Below are positions 35,514 through 54,393 of a stretch of 64,000 nucleotides of DNA, piece after piece (within the stretch, counting starts at the first letter, position 1; each line of letters starts with the position of its first letter). The DNA lies in contig NC_037590.1 in the NCBI RefSeq assembly GCF_003073045.1, positions 10,125,042-10,189,041 of the forward strand. Direction: 5' to 3'. This DNA comes from Pomacea canaliculata. Taxonomy: Eukaryota > Mollusca > Gastropoda > Architaenioglossa > Ampullariidae. The notes under the pieces were generated by a model. It ran no database searches, was not told the DNA's origin, and was given only the letters and a program-made list of their open reading frames with translations. Both the position numbers and the translations under genes were made by a program.

Positions 35514-38500
35514 AATTGTTGGTCAATGTCTCAAGATATCTCGAGAGCTTTGAAACACCTTCCTAGTTTCAGATATCTTTTGTGATTAAAACAAATAGAA
35601 ACATCAGAGGTTATCTCACAGCTTTACGTTATTTGTATGTGATACCAGATGTCTCTTCATTCATCTTATCAAATACATTTCTATTATACTGTCTATAAAA
35701 CTGACAATAATAAAGTGACAATAAAGAGGATAATAATGTATTCGTGGTTTCATGTGCGTGGATTAGTTATAAGTCGATAGTTATAAATTATGTAGAACTG
35801 TAGTTTTTCTTTATATTTGTGTAATTAATTAATAATAAATATTTGCATAGCAAGAGATACGCGCAGAGCGCTTCACGTATAACAGAAACCAGAAATACAA
35901 ACCTAATCCCGTAGAAGCCTTCTTTCTCCTCTCCTATGTCTCCACACAGAGAGGAACAAGGAGAGAGAGAGAAAAGAATATCCATTACACTAGCGCACAA
36001 TCTCGGGTCCGGTGAAAATCCCTGATTTTTAGAAAGTAATTCTTTGTATGAGCTACAGGAAGTACATTCTGAGTAACGTGGGCTGACGGGTGACGTGTTG
36101 CAGGATGTGTGGGTGTAAAAGGGAAATCCCGCTGTCCCCACCTCACGGTCTAAGTTAAAAAGTTGAAGTCCAATCGTATGTGAGAATTTTGAAACAAAAT
36201 ACTTGATGCTCTAGCCTTGCGCCGTGAAGTAAAACGAAAATGACCAAATAAAGTGAACAGTTGAACACTACAGGAAATACGTCACCAGACACATGGACAC
36301 CAACTCCAAAGTTTCTCTTCATTCTCTACACTCGCGACAAAATCTATTCCCATGAGTTTCTATTTGATACAGACAATAAAAACTATAACAGTTGTAAACA
36401 CTGTCTTGAACAGACACACGAAAGGGACCGAGGTGTTGTCATCGGACTAATCACAACCTCAAAGCCTCCGCCACCTGCACCGACACGGGTACGCAAAGAC
36501 ACTTCCACTTAATTGCTAGTTAACACAATGATTCCGAGGCCGCACTGTACGTCCCCAATAACCAACTGAATACAGTTAAGTGTAACAATGAAATGAATTA
36601 CTAATAAATCGAGAGCTTTACAATATTTTACATAAAATGTAAATCAACATCAAAAGATTCCTATTGTTTAAGGCTCCCGTTGCTATTCCCTCATGCTAAA
36701 CTAGATAAGATGCTTAACTTAATTACACTTCACTCGTTCTGCACTCACCCGCCCCTCATCTTTACACACGAGTTTCTCTCGTGAGATGGAGGGCCTTCCC
36801 GACGTTCCTCGACTAATTTGGCGAAGTGGATCGGTTGGTTCCGTCGTCGATCGTAGTTGCCGCCACACGCGCACTGAGACTCGAACCACGTCTTGTAGGG
36901 ATTAAGATCCTCTGCTCCAGAAGTGGACTCAGGATGTGTGTCCCGTCACTTGTAGGCCGTTACTGCTGTCTGGGGCAAAACAGCGCCTGGTAAACTGACC
37001 CATAACTTATCTACCATCCTCAAGAATCCATTGCCGAGAATAAAGCAGCCACCGGTGAGATGAAGCATTCATCACAAACGATCATAGCGGTGATGCTTTT
37101 GCCACAAACAAGAATTGAGTCTGGGTTAAGAGTGCAGTATTCTGACGAAGTTCACTCCATGAAGGGTTTTCAGATGAAACAGGAATAATCGCACATGCAT
37201 GCACGTGCGTCGTGTAGCCCTGTAGCAAAGACTTTATAGCTGTCTCGCCTCCCTACCCACGCTAGCATGGTATTCATAAATTTGTTAATCCGCTTACTCA
37301 CACTATTTCGTGGTCGTAGAAATCCCAGTGAGCTGTTACCACTGATGAGCAAAGAGCAAAACCACGCGTCCATCAGCAGGAAAACCTAACAGCAGCAGCA
37401 TTGTGACAAACTGGAAATGCCACAAAATATTCAGTATCATGTTTGGTCATGAAAAGCTTATCAAGCAGTGACTTTATTTGCACACTGGGCATTTTTCTTC
37501 CTCTTCCTGATTTGATATCACGGGTATGCGAGCTGTGTCTGGGTTGGGTAAGCGAATAGCCGAGCTCGTGTCGCAACTGAGAGCGGGTTAAATACCCGAT
37601 TAGTGTAAATCTCTCTCATTCGACCCAGATGTCGGGAATGGGTACCTGACTCCATAGAGGTTTGGGGAAGGTAAAGCAGAGAGGGAGAGGAGATAGGCAC
37701 GTAAAGCTGGTCCCAAGATATGGGGGATGACCTTTACCCATATCTTGTGTCACATAAAGGGAATAGAAAATGTATTATTATCGCTTGGAAACCGGGAAGT
37801 GAAACCGAGAAACAGGTAAGACTGAAAAATTCCCCACTCTCCGACGGTCCTCACAAAAAGTTAAGTAACAGAAAAAAAGCCAAGATGAAATACTACAACA
37901 TTTACTCTTTTTCTCAAACGTTCTGTGAACCTAAAACATGTAATTTACTATTCACTCATCAGAACAGCTTCATACTTCTCTTTCTCTAAATACTGGGAGA
38001 GAATATTTGAAATTACATTTTTGTCTCACATTTCAGTAAGAAAAATACACTGTCATGGAAACACCTCACTGTTACTTACTTCTCCGTTTGTTTTATCATT
38101 TGGTACAGGGGCCATGTGTACTTCCGTAAAACATTTAGAAATAGATTACATCGTCTTTACAGCTTCCTCGAGAATCAATAGAAACACACCACGAAACTAC
38201 ACTACAACTTCGATGCAAAACTTTTAATAGAGATATACAACAAACAAACTCATCAATGAAATGTTAAATCAAGGTAGATTATTGTTGACGCCGCACACGC
38301 GGGATGACGTGTCACACACTGACTTGCGGGCCCCTGACCTAACGTTCACATCCCGTTGTCTGCCACGGTCACACCACCTCATTCGAGTTTCACATGTTTC
38401 ACAGAAGGCCCATTTCGGTTCAGCAAGATTTACCCAATGTTTCGAAACTGCACGTCATCACTTTAAAGAAATCACAGGTAAAAATGAAGAAGTATTTGTG

Positions 38501-38652
38501 TTCGCTCTGAGAAAATGAGAAAATCAGTTCAACTTTTACACATACCCAATGACATACATCACTTTTCGTTGCATCTTTTTTATGCATGGATGCGTTCTCA
38601 TCCAAAGTCTGTGCGTGGAGGAGGTTTTTCATAAGAAAAGTCTAGAAAGTCA
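35514..38652. other. Intergenic spacer between the minisatellite and the folate-receptor-like gene
   Basis: No gene is supportable on either strand. Small open frames lack domains and splice context. A tRNA B-box-like motif occurs near 36877-36890 on the minus strand but no complete tRNA fold could be drawn. Confidence 0.45.
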
Positions 38653-40201
38653 TCATATGAACTTCGATAATATCGCTCGATACAACACAGAGACACTTGC
38701 TAACAGGAAGCCCACGTGACCACAAGTCCAGGTAGCCGATGCTCCATTCTTGTCTTGTCTCGCGTCGAAGAAGAAGCAGCGGCCGTTCTTCACCGTGTCC
38801 ACCTTGAAGCGGCGACTTGCGCAGAAGCTTCTTCCGTTGTCGTAAAGGTCCCGGATGACGGAGCCCTTCAAAATGGCGGTCCGACAAGCATCATACCAGG
38901 CGTTGCAAAATTCCTCGCACACTGTCAGGCTCTCCATAAGGTAGAAAAGGGATTGGTCGGGGGAACAGATGTAGCACATTAGGTAGTTGGTGTATCTGTC
39001 AGGTAAACCGAAAGTAGATTGATATTTAGTCTTTGAATCTTAACAAAGAGAGATACAAGGCTAAGAGATCGCAAAGGCTAAGATGGATTTAAGAAGACTC
39101 TTGCCTGCTCCCTCTTAACTCTGAACGAACGAACGAACGAATGAACGAACGAATGAAGCTTGTATTGACTCAAGCCACGTTGCATATATAGTCAAGTCTA
39201 TCAAAATATAGCACAAAACAGCAGCATATTCAATATCATAGTTATATGTAGCTATATGTGAGTAAGTGAATGAGTGGCACTCAAATTATCTTCGACTTTA
39301 AATTTTATTCCCGAAAACACCCAAGACCAAAGATCAAAAACGTGGCACAAAGCATACATCATTCTTTCATCTTCTTGCTAAAGACTGGCATGAACAAGAA
39401 CCAGCATTGAAAGACAAATGTAAAAGAAAACGCGGTCTTGGTCAAGAGGATGCATTGATATAAAATTTAAAAGAATATATTTTCATATATCTGAAGATGT
39501 TTTGAAGATATTTTGCGCCCATTTGCTACCTCGATATATGAAAATATCTTTTACGTGCATAAGTGCATCTTAATGAATGTGTGTATGTGTGTGTGTGTGA
39601 GAGAGAGAGGGGGGGGGGAATAGGGTGAGAGAGTAAATGTTGGAGCATGCTCTGTGTAAGAGACAGAAAGAGAAAGAACGAAATAACTTTATTGATGTGT
39701 GAGAGATATATAAAATGGGAGAAAGAAAATGGGCATGCACGCTTAAATATGGCTAATTGTGTGTGAGGAGGTGAGGGAGTGCCGAGCGTGCCTGTGTTGT
39801 GCTTGAGAAAAAAAAAAACAGGGAAAGACGTGTCTTGGTGCAGGAACTCCAGCGGTTGGGCCCAAAGCCCTGACCTCTCACCTTTGACATTCTGGCGACG
39901 CTCCTCTCAGCGGCTTCACGCGCCCGAAGGTGGCATCAATCTCCTCCTGGCGGCAGCAGCTACTCTCTTTGAACCAGGTGCAGTTCTTCAGACCGCGCTG
40001 CACTTCCGGTGCCCGGTTGTTGAAGAAGGAGCAGTACTTCAGGTTTCCGTCGGATTGCCTGCCCCTCATGTCCATCTTCTTCACACCGCCTTCTTTCTTC
40101 GCCACGCTGGCGTCGATGTCCCCCGACATGATGACGAGCCAGGCGAAGAACACAGCAACGACCGCCGCCCCAGCACTCACCACGGGCAGGTTGTCCGCCA
40201 T
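38653..40201 (-). CDS. Folate-receptor/HHIP-type cysteine-rich protein, membrane or GPI anchored
   Basis: Model on the minus strand: exon 1 40201-39882, exon 2 38995-38653, giving 220 residues across a GT-AG phase-2 junction. Residues about 7-25 are hydrophobic (VVSAGAAVVAVFFAWLVIM), a signal peptide or signal anchor. The body matches the Folate_rec type fold by motifs: NCTWF, SSCC, then after the junction CYICSPDQSLF, VCEEFCNAWYDACR, FC and CFFFD. The CSPxQ...LF and C-x3-FC-x2-WYxxCR motifs recall folate receptors and the N-terminal domain of HHIP. The C-terminus ends in a hydrophobic stretch (VGFLLASVSVLYRAIL) with almost nothing after it, which suggests a GPI-anchor signal. Substrate is not predictable. 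It lies opposite in strand to the receptor cluster and GRB2. The start codon was chosen because it begins the hydrophobic segment and has no upstream alternative nearby. Confidence 0.78.
39121..39158. repeat. (GAAC)n tetranucleotide microsatellite
   Basis: About nine GAAC/GAAT tetramers within the intron of the folate-receptor-like gene. Confidence 0.85.
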
Positions 40202-43200
40202 CTTGGTCTCCGCGGTGCCGATCGATGACAGAAGATGCCTTGTCTCTTGCCGAGCTCGGAATCGATCACCACTCTCGTTCCGTTCTCGCCAAACACGGTG
40301 GCTGCTCAGGCCTGTCCTCGTCTACAAATCGCCACCCAGATTGAAACATCGTTCGCGGGTACGCTCTCCTAATCGGAAGCGCTGCGCAAGGACACCATCC
40401 CACGGACCGAGCATGATGCACAATCACTTTGAAGGACACACTTTCTTGTGTAACTGCTTAGTGCGCCACCCGACCGGAGGAGTCACAGACCGCAGCTGCG
40501 GATGGCGAAGCTCGCAGACTTCAGTTTCGCGCTCGCAGACGAGTGCCGCATCGATCGTTCGTATCGCGGGTGGGCCGCGTGCCAGCTGCCGGAGCCCACA
40601 GGAACTATCGAGACAGATCGCAAACATCGGCCCTAGGGACCAACCCTGACGCCGCGCTGATACGAAAGTCGATTTCTCCTGGACGTATAAATACTTTCTG
40701 CGAGTGACACTAGTTTCCTGGGATGTGAAATCGAAGCACCCCGACTGCAGGGAATTGAGTCACGTTATTCTGCTAACTTAGCTACTATCGCAGAAAATTT
40801 GCTGCTGAGAGGAAATCAAGTACGGCAACCACAACAAAAATGTCATCCCATTACGAAGCAATTGTATAAAAAGATGATGTAGTGTATGGCGTTACATTTC
40901 AGAACAGCCATGCAGCGATTTGATTTTTAATGTAGAATTGGTAGAAATATTCTTTAACAGACGGACCGCAGTGATGCAAATACATTTTCTTTATATTTGT
41001 AGTGTAGAGACAGTTGAAATTCCTTCAAGTCCCCAGCCAAGCGGAGTGGGACATCATTGCATCTTTTGTCGATCCAGCATTGGTTAGAGGGGATCGTTTG
41101 AGTCACCACTTTTTGTATAGGTTAATTCTGCAGTCAAGTGCCTATCATAACCTCTTTCTTTCCTTGTAATTCCTTTCCCTCTTTCGTATTTCTGTCTTTA
41201 TTTCTTTCTTCCATTTGTTCATACTTTCTTCGTTCTGCATTCTTTTTTTTTTTCAAGAAGTAGTGAATGAAGGAGTGTACGGTATTTAGACCTCAGTTAT
41301 GAAATTAAAGAAATATATCACCTATTATTACATGTACTTAGATAACAGTCAAAGAAGGAAACATCAGAGGGGTCTGACTGACCCAGAAAATTGAAATACA
41401 TGTAGTTCACCTTGAGCGCTTGAAAGGGGTCACAACTCTACATGAACATTTCGACGACTAAGATTGGAGTACGCTCCCTTGCAATCGCTCTAACCGTCTT
41501 TCCCATAACTGTCGGCGAAGACCACCTGTGCTGGCTTTCTCATTAACCAACAGCTTAAGGGGAATTTTAACAACCTGAATGTGAAGTAGGCACTGAAATG
41601 TAATCAGGCTTATGCTCCCCAAATCCGTCAACTGTTGCTTGCAGATGTCGGGAACATGCGAGCTAATCCTGATAAGCGGATTGGGAAGAACTTTGAAACT
41701 TTAAGGCTGGCGGCTGATAAAATACCCTCTCTTAACAACTTCCATGCCAAAATGGCCGTCGCCACCCAAGAGCAGAATGTTTTATGGCTTTAGTAATGAG
41801 GTGTTTATACCCAGCCTCGTGCAGTTCGAGGATGTCTATCAAAATCTCTGGTGAAACATGTTGGGTAATTTTTTTTTTAATTTATTCTTCCGTGGTAAAG
41901 ATCACTGGTAATAACACTAACTGTCAAAATTATGGAAGTAAATAGTATTTAAGAAATAGGATTTGTCCTTATAGTTTACGAACATTTTACAGGGACGCGC
42001 GCATACACACACACACTTGTGAGTAAAAAGGAAGGAGGACACACAGTCAGACAATAAAAGAAGGATTGAACGCAAATACTTGGCTATAAAAATATGAGCC
42101 AACGCTTTTTTGACACAGGAAGATGTCACATTTTTTTCCAAAATAACCTGCATACGGAGCCCTTGCATCGACCGAGCGTGGGCAAAAATGTAACCTTTCC
42201 ATTTAAAACGCTTTTTTCAAACCCGGATGTGTTCCTCCTACGTATTATATGTATCAGAGTTGACATTTTCCCTCACGCAGCTAGTCGTTAATGTATTCCC
42301 ACTTATTTCAGTCAAGAATTTTCTTCCTTGAAAAAGTTCACGTTTGTAAAGAACTCATCTTTATCATGTCTTTCAAAAGGCTTATTTGGTTGTCTCCAAG
42401 AATTTCAAAAGACAAAAAACTCAGTCATAATTTGACAACATATACTATTAATCTGACTGGAAATGAATTAATATATGAAAATTTCCTTTAAAATGTTGTA
42501 AATAAAAAAAGCCCTCAATTCTAGTCTGTATCATCACTTTCATTAAGACTTAAGAGGGTGGGGTTGTTTTTTTTTTAATTTACAACCACATGTAATCAAT
42601 GTCTTACACATTAACAAAACCGTGATTGATTCGTGTCATGCTGAGAATTACATGTGTACCTCCACTTCAGCGGCAGACATGTCCATAATTTATGTATGTG
42701 CTTTAAAAAGGGCAAAGGCATATCCTCGTGTGTCTAAATTTATAAGGGCAGTAAAAAGTGAGCTGTTTGTAAATTTACGAGCTAAAAAACCAGTGTGTGT
42801 ACTATGATTATATTATCGGCATGCGCGATTCCAAGCGATTCCTACAAGGCAGGGATGAGGAAAGTCCGACCCGCGAAACCAGTTGATCCGGCTCGCCAAG
42901 GCAACCACAGATTTCAGTAATTGTATAAGCCTTTTACTTAGCAACATCAATGTATATTCAGTAAATAATCATAATAACGTAAATTTTGAAGAACAAGAAA
43001 AGGGCGTCTATTACGGGATAGACAGGACACAGACAGGACACAGACTACTATTGTACATGAAGGAACAGACATGTATGATTCTCGTCCGCTGTCCGCGACC
43101 TTTTTGGATGATTTCGGAGAATTATGCAGGCATGTGACCTTCACCCCAAGCCGAGGGTCGACCACTTCCGGTTTGATGTCGGCTATCTGTACACTTCGCC

Positions 43201-46200
43201 TTCTTCGACCTTGTCGGCTCACCCACACACAAAATTATCGTTGACATTGCTGTTCAGCTGTGATGTGCACAGTTCAGGCCTACAAGGGTCCAATATTGCT
43301 ACTTCATGGATTTTAAAGGATGAGCACATGAAGCAGCTTTGGTTGGTAAAAGTTGGTCTGGTCTTATGAGTTTATTTGTGCTTGTATACCAGAAAAAAAA
43401 AGGTTTTATTACTGTCTACTCTGTCATCTCTGGGAATTTTATGACTGTAAACATATATTTTACAAACTTCCAAAATTGTTTCGCTTACCTTTTCATAGGA
43501 CCAGAGCGTATTTTTCGTGCGTCTCATTACAAAAAAGGCGAACTGTGGTGACTCAAAGGACGCCAGTGCTAGACAGGATGGGATAGTACACGTTGCAAGA
43601 AGTGTTAACACGCTGGCGAGACTACAGCTTGACCAAAGATAGCAAGCTAATTTTTAATAAGATAATTTTGTATGGCCCACAAATGATGGTATAAATATCA
43701 AAATGGCCCTTGGAGTGAAAAGGGTTCCTCACTCCTATTATAAAGTCTGAAAAAGTTTACAAAATAATTCCTTGCAAAAACTTGCTTCAGAAGAACAATT
43801 GAATGTCGAAGTGTGATAACCCTGTTGTAGGGTTAGCCTCACGATGGGGTGGCACTCAGATCAGAGTTTCCATTTCACCCTACCCTCACCCTCAAGTAAC
43901 CGCGTGCTTGCTTGTAGAAAGGTAAGGTGGGGATGGGCAAGAGGAAGGCGAGTAGAGGCTGTCGGCGGATGCTGTGGTCACGTCCTCACCATTACCTATC
44001 TGCGCATGTGCGTGAGGCCCTTTCGTGATGACAGCGCATTCTCCGTCAGACAGCATTTACTGCTCCGCCTACAATTCTTATTCGATATTGCTGCCCCACA
44101 CGGCTGTCCCCCACAGGGATAAAGGTCATACATGTCATGCTATCTTTTCACGACCATCAACTGAGGTTCACTAACTGATGAGGTGTGTCTTTGAAGGTTA
44201 CAACGCATTCTTCTCACACTGCTCTGTGTGTGGTCTTTATACCTAGTTGATGACACTAATAAAGAAACAATGTATATCACTTGAGGATATGGAGAAATAA
44301 TCTCAATATGCTGATATAAGCATAGGATCTTTGAGTGTGCTTTAAAATAAAGTGTAACTGTTGTTTTGTCAATATTGTGGCACAAAAATGTTGTCTTACA
44401 TTTTACACATTTTGACTGGCTTTTGTTACAGAATATCTACATTCAACGTTTTCACAAAGTGCGCAAGACTGAGCATATAACACTTTTTTTCGAGGGAGGG
44501 GTAGTGTTTTTAAATCTTTTGTTTCAGCCAGGAAAAAAAAAACCTTGAAATATCCATTGTCGCAGAGCAGAACTATATTTGTTTGTTTGCCTGCTTAACC
44601 ACAAGGAAACTGCAGACGTGTTTGCTTACTCTTTCCTATCAGATAGGCCCACCTTCCACTGAAGCCTGCCCTTGTGTTCCTCGATTCCGAGATATGAGGA
44701 TCGACAATTACGTCGGTTGAGCCGCGGCCCAACGTATCTGTCGGCGGAGGCTCGTGCTGGCGATACGGCGGCACCCCTAATGCGGCGGCGCGCCGTGTGA
44801 ATGAATCAGCGGGTGCATTGTTCCGCAGGTACGGCCGGCATTCTGTCTCGTGAGCGTGCCAGCCGCTTGCATCCCGCTTCCTAAGAGAAGGTCTTGGCTC
44901 AAGCTCGAGGAGGAGAATTCTGGAGAAGGAGGGCAAGTTTTGGGAACGAAAATAAGGGGTTCTATTTACAATATTTTGAGCATCCAGGTTATAGCGAGTA
45001 AAGGGACAAAAGTTTGCGGTTTCATCACACCTGCATGATAGTTATCTTTGTAAAGATTTTAAAAGGTTTATTTACTCCTCAAACGTATTTGTCCTGTAGG
45101 TGGGTCAAATACCAACCATAAACTCGGTTAGCAAGAGGTGCTCCAGTTTTGAGAACTATCGTCTGGGTAGATTGGGTACAACAACTAGGCTCCGCATCCT
45201 GAGATAGTATCAAACATCAGGCTGTCATGTTGTTATTAGCAGGCTGTACTCGTTGACCTGCCGTTTCACCAGACCAAACACAATTAGCCCTCGTCTCTCT
45301 ACTTCCTGCTGCGGCAAATAAAGCAATGGTCGAAATATATGTTAACAAGCGAGCGAAGCGATTCGATCTTTGGACGATGTTCTCAGTTATACGGAAGTGG
45401 AAGAAGATGCGAAGTTGCGAGAACTTTTACAGACCTTCACTACAAACGATAATAACTAACAATAAGGGCACGCGCATCGTACAGCTCCGAATTTATGCAA
45501 GCGAAATAAAAGAAGAAATATTTAGTAGCAAATAGTATTTCTAAACTGTTTCAGAATATACGATATGCGAGTGTACACACTGATTTTATCTTAAATGGTA
45601 AATTTTGTGGGTGGGGGAAGGGAGGGTACACTTTCTGGGTTATCTGCTGCTACTACTACTTCTTCTACTAGATTTCTATCTCGTGCTCCATCACCGAAGT
45701 CCTCGAAGGACTTTTTAAAAATGCAATAACAATAACTGATACGGGTACAAGGTCGTTGATTCCGAAACCGATAAACTTTATATATGAGTTAACTGCAGGA
45801 TTGAACAGATGCATCACTCAAAAAAAAAAAAAACGACTGCATCAACAAGCCTCCGAAAAAGTCAGACTTCAAAAAAAAAAAAAAACAGACTCGAACAGAT
45901 GACTGTATTCACTCTACTAATTTATCATTCGAGTTTACAAAGTGAATAATCAAAGAATCAGTAAGCGGTTTCAGCGAAAAACAGAACAAGAGAGAGGGAG
46001 GGAGAGTATAAACATTTGTCAGCGAGAAAGAGAGGAAAGAAGAATAAACTTTATCGGACCACAAGAAAAGACATTCTGCCAACCCTAACAGCGAATTACA
46101 AGTCCAATTAAGGAGGGTCTAAGGGAGGGGGAAATTAAGACAATGTATGCCCATCACCTCTACATAAAGGATAACTTCCAACTTCTTCATTTAGACGAAG

Positions 46201-47400
46201 TTTTGGCCATGCTGCGGCCTATCGTATTTTCACACACATTTCCCCATCTATTTTAAACTCGGTGTTTCGGATATACACCCTATAATAAGGCCAGCATTAC
46301 AAACACCATGTTTATAATGAAACATGCACTCTGTAAGCTCTGTGGCTCATCCAAACGCTGCCGCTCTCCCTAAGAGCGATATAGTCCTGTAGCCCTTCGA
46401 GAACAACCGCCAGCTACAATTTATTAAGCACATGAGCTATTTCCGTTACATTTTTCACACACGAACCATTATTCTTACAGGTCAGAGAAGCATCTTTAAA
46501 TTGTGATAAATCGTTGCAGCATACGCCAAATTTCTCGAGCATGTCTGACAGCGTGGAATTTATCGTCTCTCTCTCTCACCCAGGTTTTTAACCTAGAGTT
46601 CATAAGAACGAGGGGTGGGTTAGAGCTTCTCTTATTCAGCTCTTCACATCAAACGCCCCAGGCTGGGGAATCGGTCACATGACTATAAGTTCCTGGGCTC
46701 AGAAAATTTGCGATTTAATAAAGGAAGCTAGAGTATCACGTATCCAAGCCCACTGTTGTGGAAGGGGATGTGCAGTCCAACAAGAGAGCAGAATTAGTTC
46801 AAGCTCTAAATCCCAACTTTGAAGGACTCTTGTCTGGACGAACGTGCAAACTCAATCGACACTGCCTGGCTGAGCAAAGATTGCGCTGGGGATGATAAAG
46901 AACAATTAACTCTTTCAACCAAGATCATGGAAATGTCTGCAAAAGTTAGAGTCGAGAGCTTGTGCTAAGTTCTCATTTCCTCGGAAAGCCAGTGGCGATC
47001 TCTCCTCCTCCTCCTTCTTCAGTACCCTCGCCGTACAATTCTAACAGAATCTTCTGTGCAAATCCCAGCATTAAGAACTCTCTTTGATAAGCTCTATAAT
47101 CAATGATTGAGGATTCTGAACTTTCTGCAAGCTTCAGTGATTAGTTGAATAAAAGGTTGGTCACTGGTGCGTAACAACTATCCGAGACGGTGTTTTGTTA
47201 CTATCCTACTAAATCAACTGTCACTTGTTAGCCAAGCACAGTCCATACACTTTGATATACGTACTAACCGCTTGTACATATTTCAGTACATGCTACTAGG
47301 TCGGCAAAGAAACTCATCTGCATCCATCTTCCATCTGCTGGAGAGGAAAAGTATATATGTATTTCACGAATGTTATCAAAGTTTAGGAGACAGCCACTGA
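40202..47400. other. Intergenic region between the folate-receptor-like gene and GRB2
   Basis: The first 450 bases are comparatively rich in CpG and probably include the promoter of the minus-strand gene. A second GC-rich patch lies at about 44680-44930 without a coding feature I can support; a 113-residue minus-strand open frame there has no domain. The rest is AT-rich DNA with homopolymers, including A runs at 45822-45887, and one probable hAT relic. Confidence 0.4.
42850..43737. mobile_element. Probable degraded hAT-like element
   Basis: The left end CAGGGATGAGGAAAGTCCGA and the right end, whose reverse complement begins AGGAGTGAGGAACCC, form an imperfect terminal inverted repeat. Both ends continue with GGCCC/CCCGC-type words common in hAT elements. 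No target-site duplication could be matched and the interior has no transposase, so boundaries and family are uncertain. Confidence 0.4.
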
Positions 47401-47529
47401 TTATTTCCTCGTAGTCCAAAATGAACACCAACCAGTCGGGTCACGTGTTAAAGACTAATAATAGACCGTTCGTTCAACAGTCTGCAAGTGGCGACACGAT
47501 CCCTCTCCCGCAAACTAGGGCGAGCCTGA

Positions 47530-47787
47530 AGATGAAGATGACGAAGCGCCAGTGGCAGCGCCATGCAGCATCCGTGCTGCCCGGCACGAGAGGCCAGCTG
47601 GCCTCGCAGCAGCGTCTTGCACTTGTGACGTGAGCGCGCGCAGTGACGTTTCAGCTGGCAGCAGCACGCACGCGCGTCACCGGGCCCGCGCTGCGACAGG
47701 AACCATTAGGAGCCAGTCCACTTCCGGTCCGACGTTACGCCGCTGCTGTACTTAAACCCGCTAATGAACCCGAGCTGTGACAGTGTC
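47530..47787 (+). promoter_or_regulatory. GC-rich probable GRB2 promoter and first-exon region
   Basis: This is the most GC-rich patch upstream of GRB2, with many CpGs. It contains cAMP-response-like TGACG(T) words (about 47626, 47644 and in CCGACGTTACG) and an ETS-type ACTTCCGG near 47720. A candidate splice donor, GTC|GTAAGC, lies at 47787/47788. The GRB2 coding exon begins after an acceptor at 49334-49335, so a non-coding exon must lie upstream; this is the likeliest place, by inference. Confidence 0.45.
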
Positions 47788-49365
47788 GTAAGCTGACGGC
47801 GATGTGTGCGTGTGTGCGTGCACGTCTGTGTCCCGATTGTAAATAAGATATCCACAGCACTGGTCTGTCGGCTTCTTTTTCTTTTCTTCTTTTTTTTTTT
47901 TTCTTGTCGACTGGCCTTAGAGGTTTGGATCGATGTTTCTGTGGACGAGAAAACTGCACAAGAACAGTTTTAATGCAAGCGGAGTGGCAGTGTGGTGAAG
48001 GAGGAAGAGGATAGGGATAAAAAAAAAAAAAGCGCAGAGGAGGAAGAGAAGGTGAAGGAAAAGCCCTAAATTAGCCTGCGAATTATTGCATTCTCCATGT
48101 CATCATAATCTATCAAATTCTCTCTATCTGTTTCGCGAGTGTTTTCCATTCCCTTTTCCCTCTTCTGGCCCGTTCTTTCTGTCTTTACCGATTCTTATAC
48201 AACAATTAATTACTTACATTGTCATCTGTTGCTTTGTTTTGCTTTTTCTCTGCCGACCAATAAAAGATGTGTGTTGGTCTTTCGAATCACAGTGACCACT
48301 ATGGATGAATGGGTGAGCGAAACAGACAGAATTATTATGATGTATATATAAACTGGAACGCATTGCACTACAGCGCACCAGCTACACACACCTGAGACTT
48401 GTGGTGCTGACTTATGGAACTCAACTCTTCGACTTTACTGTTAAGTGTCCACGTCTTACACAAAACTCCATAAATCATATTAGTTTTCTGTCTCCTGATT
48501 TATTTTGCATAAAATGACCGAAACAAATCTTTTTATCCAGATATATGTGATGGATCGGTATCTCGACACTGGCCCCGCTCCTTCCACTTGGAGATTCCAA
48601 TTAAGTGCAGTTATTCCATCGTCTTTAATCACTAATGCAGTTGGAGGAGTAGGGATAAACTGACAATTAAAATGTAAGTTGACAGGGAGAAAATGAAGAT
48701 GACAAATTAACTCTTCTACTTTAAGCACTATTTGGCATTACTGTCAGTACTGTGCAGATGCCATATTCGACAGTCATCTAGCATGTTCGATCTTTCATAT
48801 TGCAGTCACATTCAACGATGTCTCGATCCTCGTCAGCTTTCTGCTTTACCTGAAGATCGATTTTGACGAGGTTTAATTATGTTGTTTTTCTTTTTCAACT
48901 AGCTGTTCATTCAAGTGAAGGAGAAAAATGAACACATTCCGTTTAACAATATTTTTTACTCGATTTCAGTGATTTCCACAAGTGCACATCAAAACTGATT
49001 TTTCTACATAATATTTTCCTGTAAAGTTTTCGAAAAAAATCGTTTACCTGTGTGCCGAAAGACAGCCCAAACGTATACAATTATTACTTTTAATCTCGGG
49101 TGCACACCTAAAGCAAACGCAGTTAAAACACTGGGTACCCATCCCGCCCCTCCGTGAAGTACCCGCATACGTTTCTTCCAGACAAGACTATGAATCCGCA
49201 GAAAGATATAGTTCGCAATAGATTGTTTCTTATACCTTTTCAGAACGTAAATTTAATTATTCTTACACATTTTGATTACGAAATAGTGTTGTTGTTGATT
49301 ATCATAAGCATAAACCTATGCTTTTACTTTTCTAGCATAGATGAACTTTCGCGTAATGATATTAG

Positions 49366-54393
<5,028 letters not shown>

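Noticed and set aside
36860..36920. tRNA-like segment on the minus strand
   Set aside because: A B-box-like GGTTCGAGTCTC is present, but I could not draw acceptor, D and anticodon arms, so a tRNA gene or SINE head is not supported.
39930..40649. 239-residue + strand open frame
   Set aside because: It lies antisense to exon 1 of the folate-receptor-like gene and extends into its GC-rich upstream region. It has no domain and its length reflects few stops in GC-rich sequence.
44595..44936. 113-residue minus-strand open frame in a GC-rich patch
   Set aside because: No recognisable domain, no supporting splice context and no similarity to neighbouring genes. It may be promoter-associated GC-rich sequence.
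47421..47633. 70-residue + strand open frame starting MNTNQSGHV
   Set aside because: It overlaps the GC-rich presumed GRB2 promoter region, has no domain and does not join in frame to GRB2.
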